Of a stretch of 64,000 bases of DNA, positions 13,001 through 24,650 are shown in pieces. How positions within the stretch are numbered: position 1 is the stretch's first letter; each line of letters opens with the position of its first letter. The stretch is from Allacma fusca (taxonomy: Eukaryota; Arthropoda; Collembola; Symphypleona; Sminthuridae), in contig OX359248.1 in the NCBI GenBank assembly GCA_947179485.1, forward strand, positions 27,475,378 to 27,539,377, written 5' to 3'. The notes below the pieces were generated by a model. The model searched no databases, was not told the DNA's origin, and saw nothing but the letters and a program-made list of their open reading frames with translations. The position numbers and the translations under genes are program-made.

Positions 13001-13611
13001 ATTTCTCATTGCCATTCAATTGCCTTCCAAAGCAGGTACTTTTTGGAAAGTCCTTAAAATTTACTCCTAGCAAGCATGATGAAATTTAAACCAAAATTTT
13101 CAGTTCAAAACTTCAAGAAATCATGACTTTACTCCACCTCCCTCAACGCCTGTATTCAGAGATTTTGAGCTAGAGGGATGGTAAGAATTTTGAGAAATCT
13201 GAAAGAAAAAATTCTACAAAATGACAGAATTGAATATTTTTTGACTGGGCCTTTAATGTGTTGATGGCGGGCATGTATTGAGGCACCCTGTAAATATGCA
13301 TATACGAATTTCTTTTGAGATGGATTCATGACTATGATTATACTTTTCAGAAACGAACTTTTAACGGGTAATAAAAAAATGTACTCACGCTAATTGGTCA
13401 CCATGTAGACCTCGTAAATTATCGCCGTCATCTTGCTCACTCAGTGCCGAGAACTGCAACGGTTCACTTTGGGCAAAATAGGTAACCTACAATTCAAAAT
13501 GTTACTCAGTTGAACCAAAAAATAAGAATTGAATAAGTATTAATTGCAATTGTGGGAAATCCGTCTTACCCGGCTCAATAATATGCTAAATATTAAAATA
13601 TTTAGCAGCAT
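1015..13611 (-). CDS. Giant secreted chitin-binding, silk-like repeat protein (about 3,020 aa, five exons)
   Basis: Exons on the minus strand: 13611-13570, 13486-13389, 10254-3080, 2978-2650 and 2433-1015. All introns are GT-AG and the phases agree, giving 9,063 nt. Residues 1-19 form a signal peptide (MLLNILIFSILLS core, likely cut after TYFA). Residues 88-144 hold six cysteines (88, 106, 122, 135, 141, 144) in a peritrophin/CBM14-like module. About 200 decapeptides of the type GAFGQSGASG follow. The C-terminal part (about 2,318-2,870) has six modules of the form C-x-G-x-F-P-x-PD-x-RYY-x-C...C...C; the fourth lacks its first two cysteines and the fifth carries an acidic Asp/Glu insert. The domain pattern is seen in the sequence; chitin binding is known for the CBM14 family; a role in cuticle, peritrophic matrix or silk is inference. 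The start is the first ATG before the hydrophobic stretch. Cross-exon continuity is strong, but the exact orthologue is unknown. Confidence 0.85.
3740..9900 (-). repeat. 30-bp coding minisatellite (about 200 units) encoding GAFGQSGASG-type decapeptides
   Basis: Almost all of the large exon is a tandem 30-bp array. Each unit encodes ten residues, with fixed Gly and Ser and variable third and fourth positions (AF, AL, AI, SS). Units diverge most near both ends and are most alike in the middle (about 5.2-8.7 kb). Larger blocks of several units recur between about 6.07 and 7.9 kb, marked by a Gly-His-Ala-Phe unit at about 6.08, 6.26, 6.41, 6.53, 7.04, 7.22 and 7.85 kb. Because the unit is a multiple of three and has few stops, long open frames also appear in other frames and on the other strand; I treat these as by-products. 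Confidence 0.9.
8531..8650 (-). repeat. Four perfect 30-bp copies within the minisatellite
   Basis: The same 30 bases occur four times with no change at 8531, 8561, 8591 and 8621, encoding repeated GTSIGAVGHS. Neighbouring units differ at several positions, so this block looks like a very recent local expansion. Confidence 0.9.
11056..11896. mobile_element. hAT-like non-autonomous DNA transposon in intron 2
   Basis: This 841-bp element has terminal inverted repeats TAAAGGYGTGGCCCGC at both ends. It is flanked by the exact 8-bp duplication GACTACAT at 11048-11055 and 11897-11904, as expected for the hAT superfamily. It is far more GC-rich than its surroundings and rich in GGGCGGGTTCGGG-type motifs near both ends. 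No transposase frame is visible. It is missing from the matching intron of the duplicated copy, so it inserted after the duplication. Confidence 0.8.
12197..12485. mobile_element. Long palindrome / foldback MITE in intron 2
   Basis: Two arms of about 125 bp (from about 12212, and back from 12470) are inverted copies. They share GTTTGCATGTCTCGTTATCGA, ACGGCTCCTCCCGTAAA and CATCCATACGCG. The spacer is only a few tens of bases, so the RNA would form one long hairpin in the pre-mRNA. There is no coding capacity. Confidence 0.7.
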
Positions 13612-13970
13612 CTTATTCCAGCTGACACGGCATAGGACAATTTTGTGGAAAATTAACGTTGTGCCCGTGTATTTACTAAACTGGAAATTCTGTAATGAGT
13701 TTATGTGTGCATCGCAACAATGAGTTTCCAGGGAATAAATTTATTTGGCTCATTATCATTTAATTTAAGGACCCATTGTAATGGTGAAGTACTAACGAAA
13801 ATGAAATCCCACAAATGTCGTACATGGAATTAAACAATGCCACATGTAAAACTAACCACGCGGAATGCCAACGTTGACGCCATATTGCTTTTATAGCTTG
13901 CATTTAACGTAGCGTACGTAATGCGGTAATTTAGACTACGTGACTTTTTTAAGGAAAATGCAGATGTTTT
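13612..13970 (-). promoter_or_regulatory. Upstream region of the giant repeat gene, conserved in the duplicate
   Basis: About 350 bp before the ATG closely match 22466-22800, upstream of the truncated copy, including the immediate 5' leader (CAGCTGGAATAAG-ATG). Both copies probably inherited the same promoter. I see no clear TATA box at the usual distance. Confidence 0.4.
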
Positions 13971-16472
13971 ACGCATTGGATTTGATGTAATGATCTTTTA
14001 ACTTGTTTTTAAACATAAAATCTAAACTAATCAGGGTCGTGGGACGTGGATATAGCTCGATGCGCCTCATTACAGATATGGCTTGTATTATTATTTTAAT
14101 TAAAAATTCCTTGTCAACAATGCAAAAACACATTTTGCTACAAGTACTATATATGGGTCTTGCAGATGTTGATAAGGAAGTTTGAATTATTTTAAAGATT
14201 TCAAAATTAAAATTTTTTCATTCCCACATAAAATGTTTTTTTCAATATGTTCTGAGGCTTGCGGTTTTAGGAAATTTTTTGGGTTTCCAGATAGCTATAT
14301 GATCGATTCCTACTTCGAGAATTGTGGCCATGACGGAAAATCAAAATAGGGTGCAAGGTCAAAAAAATTACAAGAGTTCAAGAGCAGAGTTGAAAGAATT
14401 GCTACGGAGAGGGAAACTTTGTAAAACAAAAAGCAAACTGCGGCTGTGAAAAATTTAGAGCACAAGGTCGTGGAAAACTTTAGAGCGATTTAATTGCACC
14501 TCATTGCCTATTGATGTAATCTCAGTAGCTAGAAGAGCAGCAAATAGCCTTCACTATCATTTTTTTATAACAAAATAGTCAGTTCCTAACTTTACCCACA
14601 TTACGGTAACAAATATTTTGTTCCCAACCTAATCGGGTCCAGAACAGGAGTACTTTTAAATGAACCGGATTACGGTAACGTGAACACTGGACTTTATTTT
14701 TTGACCCGTTCCCACCAAAACGCAGGAACTTGTTCTCACACCTGGTGTTCCCGGGTTGGAATGGGTATTTGCGTTATCACACTCTAAAAAACTAAAAACA
14801 CACTCACTTGATCATAAGTAACCAATTTAATTACCACATTCTACTTACGAAAATTACAAGAGTTCAAGACCAAAGCGACGGAACATACAATTTTGAAGTT
14901 GTCAATTTTTTTAGCAAACTTTAGCCGTGAAAAAACATATTTCGATGAATTCAATAATTGCGTCTCATTGCCTACTGACATGATCTCAGTGACTCTAACT
15001 AACAATGATGTGAAATAATTTGATAATTTATATAAAACATTAAATATGTATATTCAGAAATATTCGGGTACAAGAAGTAGGGTGCGAATAAAATACACCG
15101 TAATACCTGTACCAGGTGCGTACATTCCTATTTTCAAATCTTTGTAACCGTACACATACGAATATTCATACTGGTTTATCCGAATGATACCCGTACTCGT
15201 GCCGGACACTGCTGTGCTGTTTAACATAATTCTACCCAGTACAACATTGATTTTGAGACAAATTCCTAATCAGCACAGCGTTGATTTTGTGACAAATTAC
15301 AATTCAGAACACTTTAATTATGGATTTGAAAGAGGAAGAAAAAGTGTTGGGGAATAGCGTATTGATCCATTTCGTTTAATGTGAAGAAAGTTATAGTAAC
15401 TCACCGTTTTGTACAAGAGAAATTGGTGGAGAAGGATATTGCTGAGATATTGCAGCCACTGAGATCATATCACTGACGTTGCTTCTCTGACCTCCGTGTT
15501 GGGAATTGTAGACATTTTCAACGAAAAAATGATCAAACTTGGAAGAAATTCATCATCACTATCCAAGGTGAAGAAGATGCGGAGGAAGAAGTTCTAAACT
15601 TCCCAGTTTATCATACAAGGTCTGGTAGTTTTGCAAACTATTCAAAATGCTGCCCTTGCAGTACTTAAATCTCATCGCTTCCTTTTCAATTGAGCTAATA
15701 AGCCTAATTCAAAATTTTTGGCTGTAGCTGTAGAAGCCAGAAATGTGAGTGCTTTGTACATCTACACAATAATTTCGGATTCTTGTGGTTACATCTCGAC
15801 TTTGAACAATCTAATCTGACTCCTGTAATAACAAATATTTACCTGGGTCAATAAAACAGATTTTGCAAAATTAAAAAAGAAATTACGAGACGAATGGAAT
15901 ATTTCTTGTCGTTCTCTTATATTGGCTACGAGGTGGGGGAAGAAAAGTTGTGTCAACTCTGTATATATATATATATATATATACATATTGCTTGCTACAA
16001 AAATATTCATTCACGTGTTGCCACTCACAATCAGCAGTTTAATTAAGGTAAATAAAAATAATTATTAGTACAGCACTTCATCCTTAACCCTAGAGGCAAT
16101 GAAAAACAAAACTATCATTTTACAACGTGCTCAAACGTCGCACATTCAAGTAACATGTCATATAATTTTTATTTTATGTAATTTCAGGACGCTTCGTTAA
16201 AAATATTAAAGGTTACCGTATATTATTAAATAATAACTCAACTGAACTAGCTTAGGCGCCCACAGCATGCAATTTCCGTTAGCTCAAATATTATGAAAAA
16301 CTCCTTTACATTGCATGAGCTCAGAGGTCGATCATAAACATTTCTGAAAAATTCCTTATTATTATTATTAGTTAATGGTACAAGGATTCTTTTCGGGCGG
16401 CGCCGATATCATCCATACAATAGTATTAACTTGATAAATAAGAAAGGAGATTACTCCTGATAGTTAAAAATA
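13971..16472. other. Non-coding flank, outer part of duplicated segment
   Basis: AT-rich sequence without a supportable gene. It holds decayed similarity to 22.85-24.65 kb and a (TA)n run at about 15961-15982. Confidence 0.5.
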
Positions 16473-16760
16473 TCACACAAAATCTTTCGAGGGGTCTCTA
16501 AAGAGTGAGAGAAGAGGAATTTCAGAATTATTATATTGACTAATATTATATTTTCCTAGTAACGAACGTCTAGGAAGGTCGTATAAACTACACCTGGTTA
16601 GAAGATGTACAAGATTATCCGGATCCTGCAGATAACAACAAAGGTGTCCACCCTTCGAAGGATTTCCTTCAAAGAAGGCTTCTTTGAACGAATTAAGCGT
16701 TAGTTTTTGCAATTTATTATGAAGGGAGCGGAAGGAAGGCTGAACGAAGGCTTCTGTTCT
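16473..16760 (-). pseudogene. Relic of the C-terminus of a non-LTR retrotransposon
   Basis: A minus-strand frame of about 80 residues contains a C-C...D..N..HLL.RC.LYDLPRRSLL pattern. This is typical of the cysteine/histidine motif that ends many LINE reverse-transcriptase polyproteins. No reverse transcriptase or endonuclease frame adjoins it, so it is a 3' fragment. Matching against LINE families would test this reading. Confidence 0.55.
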
Positions 16761-16960
16761 TTGCAGAAATAATGGGTATGTAAAGGAACATGTTAATTTT
16801 ACAGCCTTCGAAAGCCGTTGGAACTTTCAATCCCATCTACTATATTTTTGGCAAAATCCTTCCGTAACTAAAGTTCATGTACGTATATACATACGTACAC
16901 CGTTACTTAACTGAAAAGCGTTTTTCTGGCGGGCCTGCTTAATGATATTCTAGAAACATT

Positions 16961-17080
16961 TATATCACAACTAGCACTGCACAGCCAGCTATTGCTGACT
17001 TTGAAAGGCTTCATAGTTGGTTCAGTCGCATAGCACATTATACAGAAATAGCTGACTGTGCAGTGCTAGTTGATATATAT
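16961..17080. repeat. Palindromic foldback repeat, about 120 bp
   Basis: The stretch TAGCACTGCACAG at the left is mirrored by CTGTGCAGTGCTA at the right, with ATATCACAA/TTGATATAT extensions. The two halves are inverted copies with a short spacer. Non-coding. Confidence 0.65.
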
Positions 17081-17390
17081 AAACATTAACGTACGACAAA
17101 GAGAAAGGGCTAATGGCTTAATTGGCTAGTATTAAAATATTCTAGACAAAATGATGCGGATAATGAGATGCATAACAAACTTCGGCTTTGCCAGTGGAAA
17201 ACACACGCCAATTGTAAATACATGCATATTACATACCGCAAATAAACCGGGTAGTTAGCCTTTGAGGTAATTGGTACTCTCAATTGGTAATCAATCTCAA
17301 ATCAATAGTATTTTTTACCCTTTATGATTGATTTATTTTTAAAGGGGAAAGATTTAATTTTCATCGTCGTCAAATTATGTTACCAGATTA

Positions 17391-17966
17391 CGCATCAAGC
17401 CACCGCCTGCGTCGGTGGCTTGAATTAAAATTCTGTCGCGAAAATAATGTTTGTGCACAACTTTCTTATGCACGAATGTATTCCGTTCGTCCGTCCGTCA
17501 TTCCTAGTCTACAAAATCTTGTGGTAGCCATATCTTTACAACGGATTGACGTACGGACATATGACCTTTACCGAAGCAACGGCCATAAAATTTAGTTGTG
17601 CCTTCTGATAATGTCGGCAACCTGGGGTCAACCATTTGACCTCAATCATCCAAACAATCTTACATTTGCTATATCATTCCAACGGATTGACGTACGGACA
17701 TGTTACCTTTAACGATAACAATCCAAATCTATTTCCCTATACCTTACTATAAATCTTTTAATGCAAGATTCACTTTTTTGCACGTGCAAACAATGTTTAC
17801 CCAAATCAGTGCAGTGCACTGATTTTTTGCTTGATTAATTTTAAGCCAATAATTCGGAGCGTATGGACGTATTAACGTCCAGGTACAATTAGCCTATAGC
17901 CCGGCTTATTTGATTACACCGCCTTATTTGCTCCTTTTAATTCAAAATTTTAGGTGGCTTGATTTA
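17391..17966. mobile_element. Candidate MITE with ATCAAGCCACC termini
   Basis: The left end reads ATCAAGCCACCG and the right end reads GGTGGCTTGAT. Inside, a motif with ACGGATTGACGTACGGACAT occurs twice (about 17537 and 17681). No transposase frame is visible. The target-site duplication is unclear, so the boundaries are approximate. Confidence 0.4.
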
Positions 17967-19150
17967 CATTTGTGGAGTAATAAATGCCTTTAAAATGAGG
18001 CGTTAATGTCCGTCAGTTGGTATCTCAGCCAAAAGTTGTGGCAGTTTTGCGAAAGTATTATCAAGCTCCAAAATCTGTATCTCCGAAATTATGAACACCA
18101 GTGGACATAAATTTGAAATGTTTAAAATTATTCGAAGACTTCATCACATGAAAATTTCCTGATGAAGAATCCTACCTTATCAAGTAAAATAGTTTGGTAA
18201 AAATATTCAGTTTTGATTTTCCCGCCAAAAATTATTAGACTACAATAAATTTCAAAATGACGGTTTGATGATTCTACCTTGTCGAACGAATAAATACATT
18301 TCAAAAGAGGTAACAACAACGAGAAACAACAATCCAGTCGAAAGTTAATTCAGTTTTTCGATAGTCATAAGTAACCGCAAAAACTGTTTCTCGAAATTTG
18401 GATCCCAGTCCAGGCATTTTTTGGATTTAAAAAAATTATTTTAGGTAGAACTTGTGTGTGCAACCAAACAGTTAATAAATTTCGTGTGATTTATCAAAAC
18501 ACTGGGCGGGTGTGGCAAAAAAAAATGGTCGAGAATTTCAGTTTTTTCAAAAATTGGTGATCAAAATTTCTAACAAAATCAAGATTTTTTGGGGTTGCTA
18601 AGACAATTCGTGTGATGTATGTATTACACTTGGTTTTACGGCAACTACTTCGGGAGTTACGCCGAGTTCTGTATTTCTTCTTCAAATTATATAGTAGTGA
18701 AATAATAATTAAAAAATACAATAAAAATATAAAATAAATACAAAGCATAGATTTGTGTGCCTCACATATGTTAGTATCTAATGTTATTGCACAAAATTAT
18801 CACATATTATTATTATTTATTATTACGTATACAACATTTTCATAAATTTCTGGCACAAAATTATTCACGCAGGATAGTTCATTACTTCAATGTGTTTTAA
18901 ACTACTAAAAACTAATGAAATCATTACTTTAAAATTTTCCAGTCCAATTTTTATTAAAAACGAATTTGTTGCCGGAGATGTTTTGCTGGAGCGAGATTTT
19001 CGGCAACAATATGTTAAATCTAAATATGTTTACTCTTCATTCCAAAATTACAAATATTAGTAGCCTGGAATTCTCTACCGTTTGGAACGGGGAAGTTTTT
19101 CTTTCCTCTTGTAAAATTTTGTAAAATGGGCAGGCCGTTTTTACAAAAGT
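17967..19150. other. AT-rich sequence without a recognisable gene
   Basis: No family resemblance, no repeats of note and no splice-supported frames were found. This stretch lies downstream of the truncated copy. No C-terminal chitin-binding exon was found here, which supports the view that the copy is truncated. Confidence 0.5.
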
Positions 19151-22100
19151 CTAACCTGCTGCTCCACCACATAGTGAGCAGTCAGGTGGCGGGAAGCATT
19201 TTGAAGCGTCGGCAAGTGAGCGGAGGTCAGAAGGGCAAATATTTACTTGTTGATAAAATCCTCCAGTTTGTGGGTTTTTCGTACATTTGATGAAGTACCG
19301 AGCTTTCCCTTGAATCAAAATAATGCCCTCCCTTTGGCAAGGTGCAATAGTTATTGAAAATGTACCTTCGTAGTCACCACCTTGATCTTTTCCTAACGGT
19401 GCATTCTCCGCTCTGGCATCAGGTCGTTTCCTAATATTTCTGGCTACCCTGATGAGGTTACTGAAACGAAATATTTGAGGTAACTATATAGAGTTGCAAA
19501 ATGAAACAATAATTTATTGTACCTTGAAAACAATATATGTACATAATTGTCAAACACAACCAAGTAGATTTCTTTTAACACACCTACCAATCAACACATC
19601 TTCTTTAAAGATTGAAAATATACCGAATTTCATCACCCTAAATGCGTTCAAATTTAGGTACCAGTAAGTGTTTTTTCACCCCAAAACTACTTTAAGTAGG
19701 GTTTCTGTTCGGGATGGGACGTCCCGAGGTTTTCAGGACGGGATCAGGACAGTTTCGGGACAAACGTTTTGTCCCCATGTTATTTCGGGACGGAGTGGGG
19801 ACGCACATTTTTGTCCCGAGGATTTCGGGAGGGAATTGTCTGCGGGACAAAAAAAATCCCCATTAGAAGCCCTAACTTTAAGAAGACATTTTTGAGTTGA
19901 AAATATACAGAACATAGATATGTGTAATAAATTTAGATATGTACTTCTTTCGAACCGTCGTGGTAGCACCGAATCAAATTTATGTTTTACCTTCCGGGTT
20001 TTCAATTTTTTTTAACTAAATTATTATCAAAATATTGAGTTTACATTTTTTTACAAATGTTTTGTTCTGGACAGCCAGGAACGACAACCGATCAGCCTTA
20101 ATTCCCTATTCTTCTCACCTAAGCGAGGGGTTATTGCAGAAGAATTCTAACAGATGCATTAATCTTGGGCATTTCAATGGCGTACATATTCTCTAATTTT
20201 GATTTTTATTATTTTGCCTCCGTCGAGCTTTCCATCTCTAAGGTCAAGGTCAATCATAAATCTTGCCGACAAAGGGATATTACCGGTGTGTTGATGTTGT
20301 ATTGGAAAAAACTTAACATGTCACATGGAAATACTGCTGTAGAAATGGTTATTAAAGATAGAGCGGTTTGTATACTTGCTGCAAAGAAACAATTTACCCC
20401 CCCCCCTCCCCCAAAACAAGAGGGATGTACAAATATATTCGATTTCCCACTATTTGGAAATATATTTACAGATTTTTCATTTTTCTCATGCAGTAGCAAG
20501 CCCAAAAACTGAAAATATAGAGGCCAAATAATTGAATTGTTTTGATAGGCCAAATTTTGGAAGTAATTAATTGGTTATTGCAATTTCAAATTTCTTGCGA
20601 GGTATATCACTTCGTTTAGCCGGATAGTATATTAATTACAGTGAAAACTTAAACAACGTATTAAATCTAAAGCAAAAATATTTTACACGAAGACGTTTTT
20701 CTTGATGGTATCGAATTCAACTAAATTTATTTTGGTTCTTCATTTTAGGAAATTTCACCCATGCTTTATTTTGGAAATATCCATTTCGGGGTGTAGTCAT
20801 AGGATCAACATAGAGTAAGTCGATCGTGTTGAGTGCTACAATTTTTTAAAAATTTCCAAAATATTTGGGAAGTGATGGTTTTTACACTTCGAGGTACGTT
20901 TCCACTATTGGCTACTATCTGTATGCTGAGTATTTGTACATCCAATGTTTACGCTTGTGAATGTTCGTATACAATGTTAACATATGTAAATGTTCACATA
21001 TAGTGTTTACACTACCGTAATTTTAGGGATGTTTAATTCAATGTAATCAATTTTTAAAACAACTCCGAGTCAGCGTTTTCCCTGTGCTCAAAATGCTGTA
21101 CTGTACCATTTTCTCCCTTAAACGATAATTTCAAAATTTTAGGGTATTTCGGGAGAGCGGATTGCTAAGAAAAACTTCTCGGAATTTCTTATTAAATCGA
21201 GAAAATATTGGAATCGGGAAACCGAATATTCTTGATTTTTGGATTTCAATGGTTTGATGGAGGAAATAGTTTGAGATACCCACCCTGTACGTACCGCAGG
21301 GGAAAATGCCTTGGGTTTTATGCCTGTCCACCTGTAATGCCCCGAAAATGCCAAAAACGCCGAAAATTTCTTCCTTTGAAAATGCCCGGCATTTTGGGCA
21401 GGCATATTCGGCATTTTGGCAAAAACATGAAAATGAGCATTGAAAATATATATACACTATGACCATTGTTGATCGTATAGCGCAAACATGGGAGTTTGTA
21501 TGACATTTTCAAGCCCATCCAGTCTGAAGAAAGTTTTAATGTTGATTTTCCAAAAAGAAATCCAATTTTCTTAATTCATTATTTATGATCCATGGTTTCA
21601 AAAATGAGCTAAGAGAAGATTTCAAATATCCTTAAAAATTTTGCAATATTCATTTGCTTTCAAAAGTTGCAAACACTCAGCTCTATTATGTTATAAGGCT
21701 TCACGGGGTTTAAAAGAAACACTTGACCACTGCCTGTGAATGTTTCAAATTTGGATAATAGTAATAAAGTTTCATTAATAATGAATTTTGTATTTTATAA
21801 CTTTATTACATACGAACTTGCCGTTGTAAAATATTTCAAAACTTGGAGCTTCTATAGTAAATTTTATTGCACCAAGTAAAACACTAATTTTAGGAGCATA
21901 CATTATCAAACATGCGAACGAGATCCTAATAATATAAAGTGTAAAATAATCATTTGTTTTTCATAAAATTGTCTATTTAAAGATATTGTTTTGTGATTTA
22001 GTATGAAAAATTAGTAGATAGCTGAAGCTCATATTGAAAAAATCAGGGCGAAAATGCCGAAAATGTCTGACCTAGACTGAATATGCCCAAAATGTCGAAA

Positions 22101-22465
22101 ATGCCATAAAATGAAAATGCCCAAAATGCCATGGCATTTTCAATTTTGCAACCCTGTAAGTACATATAATATAGTTCTTGTGTATTCATGACTATGATTA
22201 TAGATTTTAAAAACGAACTTCTAAAGGGTAATATAAAGAGTACTAACGCTAATTGGTCACCATGTAGACCTCGTAAGTTATCGCCATAATCTTGCTCACT
22301 CAGCGCCGAGAACTGCAACGGTTCACTTTGGGCAAAATAGCTAACCTACAATTCAAAATGTCAGTTGAAGCAACAAAATATGAACTTTAAGAACTAATTA
22401 CAATTTTGGGAAATCCGTCTTACCCGGCTAAATACTACGCCAAATATTAAAATATTTAGAAGCAT
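19151..22465 (-). CDS. Truncated tandem duplicate of the giant repeat gene: 149-aa secreted cysteine-rich protein
   Basis: Exons: 22465-22424, 22345-22248 and 19460-19151, in phase, 450 nt in total. The protein has the same signal peptide type (MLLNILIFGVVFSR) and the same six cysteines as the giant protein's N-terminal module. It then ends at CGGAAG followed by a stop exactly where the giant protein enters its repeats. The third exon matches copy A with four differences in about 298 bp, all changing an amino acid; exon 2 differs at five of 98 positions and exon 1 at five of 42. The second donor is GTTAGT instead of GTGAGT but is still usable. It could be a working small chitin-binding protein or a still-open pseudogene. 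Transcript evidence is needed to decide. Confidence 0.65.
19697..19874. mobile_element. Short hAT-like MITE (178 bp) in intron 2 of the duplicate
   Basis: The termini TAGGGTTTCT and AGAAGCCCTA are imperfect inverted repeats. They are flanked by an exact 8-bp duplication ACTTTAAG at 19689-19696 and 19875-19882. The interior is rich in GGGAC/GTCCC motifs. It is non-coding and absent from the matching intron in copy A. Confidence 0.75.
21297..22156. mobile_element. CAGGG-terminated DNA transposon with AAAATGCC subterminal repeats
   Basis: The left end is CAGGGGAAAATGCC and the right end GGCATTTTCAATTTTGCAACCCTG. Many AAAATGCC/GGCATTTT motifs in both orientations cluster at both ends. A flanking GTACGTAC/GTAAGTAC pair may be a degraded target duplication. 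These features suggest a hAT-like non-autonomous element. It lies in intron 2 of the truncated gene. No transposase frame was found. Confidence 0.55.
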
Positions 22466-22800
22466 CTTATTCCAGCTGACACGGCATAGGAGAATTTTGT
22501 GGAAAATTAGGATTGTTCCCGTGTATTTACTACTTGAAATTCCATAATGAGTTGTGTGCACCGCAACAATGAGTTTCCAGGGAATAAATTTATTTGGCTC
22601 ATTATCATTTAATTTAAGGACCCATTGTATTGGGAAGTACTAACGAAAATGGAATCCCACAAATGTCGTACATGGAATTAAACAATGCCACATGCAAAAC
22701 TAACCCATGCGGAATGCCAACGTTGACGCCATCTTGCTTGCATTTTATTTAGCCTACGTAATGCAGTAATTTAGATTACGTGACTTTTTTAAGCTTAATT
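22466..22800 (-). promoter_or_regulatory. Upstream region of the truncated duplicate
   Basis: This segment closely matches 13612-13970, up to the 5' leader of the giant gene. If the original promoter is here, the copy should be expressed in the same tissue. No TATA box was identified. Confidence 0.4.
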
Positions 22801-24650
22801 GCAAATGTTTTGCTAATTGTATTTGACGTACTTGTCGTTTAACTTGTTTTTAAACAAAATCTAAACTAATCAAGGAAGTGGGACGTGGATACAGCTCGAT
22901 GTGCCTCATTACAGACATGGCTTGTACTTTTCATTATTTGAATTCCATCAAACACATCAGAATTTCTTGTAAACAATATATACAAAAATAAGATATTCAA
23001 TATTGCTGCAAATGCTATAATTGGGTCTTCTAAGATGTTGACGTAAGTTCTTGTACTTACAATTAGAAAATATTGACTTCAAAATTGAGTTTACATTGCT
23101 TAATCTACAGGGTAGCTCAAATCATTTGACCCCTCTCTAGCTCATATGGGGAAGGGCCCATCAATAATTGAAGTGCCATTCTATGCTTGCCCAGATTTTC
23201 TTAAAACTTAATATTTGTACTGGGTCAATTTTTGAGGTCACAAGAGTCACAAGCAGAATTTTTTTCAGGAATTTTCAATATGTTGATGAAGGTGTTTGAA
23301 TTATTTTAAGGATTTCAAAAACACTTTTTCATTCCCACTCAGGTTGTTTTTCGCAATATGTTCGGATGCTTGCAGTTTTAGGAAATTTTATGGGATTCCA
23401 CACAGCTGATTGTATGTTGAGTTAGGTCATGACAGGAAATAAAAACAGGGAGCAAGTTTGGAGAAGAGTCAGAGAATGAACAAAAATTTGGCAGAGTAGG
23501 AAACTTTGAAGACAGTTTTTAAGCAAACAATGGCTGTAAAAAATAAAGCACTGAGATTGTGGCATATTACTGACATGTTGTAGCCACTGATTGTGATATC
23601 ATATCATTGACTTTGTTAAAGTTGTCCCATATGGACGTAAAGTATTCAATGCATGGGTCTTATGTTGTCCAAGTGCTGTAAAATTACAGATTTGTTGCAT
23701 TCAAGCAACTGCTTACTATTAGAAACCTAATTTAAAACCAACCAAGGGCTTGAAGAGCCTGATGTTTAGTTATTATTCTCCGAAGAGCCACAAACTACGA
23801 ATATAATAATTAATTACCATACAATTGTTATAGTTTACAATTACGAGCTTGATTTAAATCATGCAGTGTGTCATGCAGCAGCTCTGGTGCCTTTGCTAGA
23901 AGAATACTGAACAGATGATCGAAGTCGAAAAGTTTTATAACTTAACCTCATAAGTACAGTTGTACAGGTAAGTAATCTTAGGGAGCCATAAAACTTGTAT
24001 CCCCAAACCGGCAAGTCAATAATAATACAAACTAATGAGTCCACACTTGAGCATTTATTTCATGACCTATGTCAATATTTTCGACCATAAAGGTAACTTA
24101 AACCGACGCCGATATATTTTACGGATTCTGAAATCAACATTTTTACAGATATACTTTCATTATAATAATATGTATATAATAAATTATATATAGTAAAATT
24201 TGATTTCAAAATTAATTCTGAAATTAGTTCGTTGTACACTTCGTTCGCTTACCAGAAAAGGGTATCTTTCTGTAGGGAACTGTAGACATGTCACATCACA
24301 AAAAGATCAAGGTTAGGAGAAATTCAGTATGAAGATCAAAAATGAAGAAGATACGGAGGTGGGAAGTTCTGAACGTCCCGTCATACAAGATCTGACAATT
24401 ATTCAAACGAATCAAAATGCAACTTACAGTAAATCTCATGGGGCTTCGTAGTCTATTTATATAATAAGCCTAATACATATATTTCGGCTGTAGCTGTAGG
24501 TGCATACAAGTGACACAAGATTTTTATACAATATTTTCGGATTTTTTGAGTTACTTCTAAACCGACTTTGCATTACTGTTTTGACTACTGTAATAGCAAA
24601 TACTGACCTAGGTCAATAAAATGAATTTTGTAAAATTAAAAAATGTTTAA

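Larger units (their letters stand above)
9957..15900. repeat. Segmental duplication, copy A
   Basis: This segment is collinear with about 19160-24650: N-terminal cysteine exon, intron, second exon, signal-peptide exon, promoter and about 2 kb of upstream flank. Upstream matches include GGGACGTGGATA near 14042 against 22881, a TTGTAGCCACTGA-like stretch near 15453 against 23577, and GGCTGTAGCTGTAG near 15719 against 24486. Similarity fades beyond about 15.9 kb. Confidence 0.75.
19160..24650. repeat. Segmental duplication, copy B
   Basis: The partner of about 9957-15900 in the same orientation. It contains the three exons of the truncated gene, its promoter region (22466-22800) and decayed upstream flank. 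Similarity is patchy in the introns, where each copy carries its own insertions. Confidence 0.75.

Noticed and set aside
20390-20512. Plus- and minus-strand frames around a C-rich tract
   Set aside because: Driven by simple sequence (poly-C/poly-G) and lying inside the intron of the duplicate gene.
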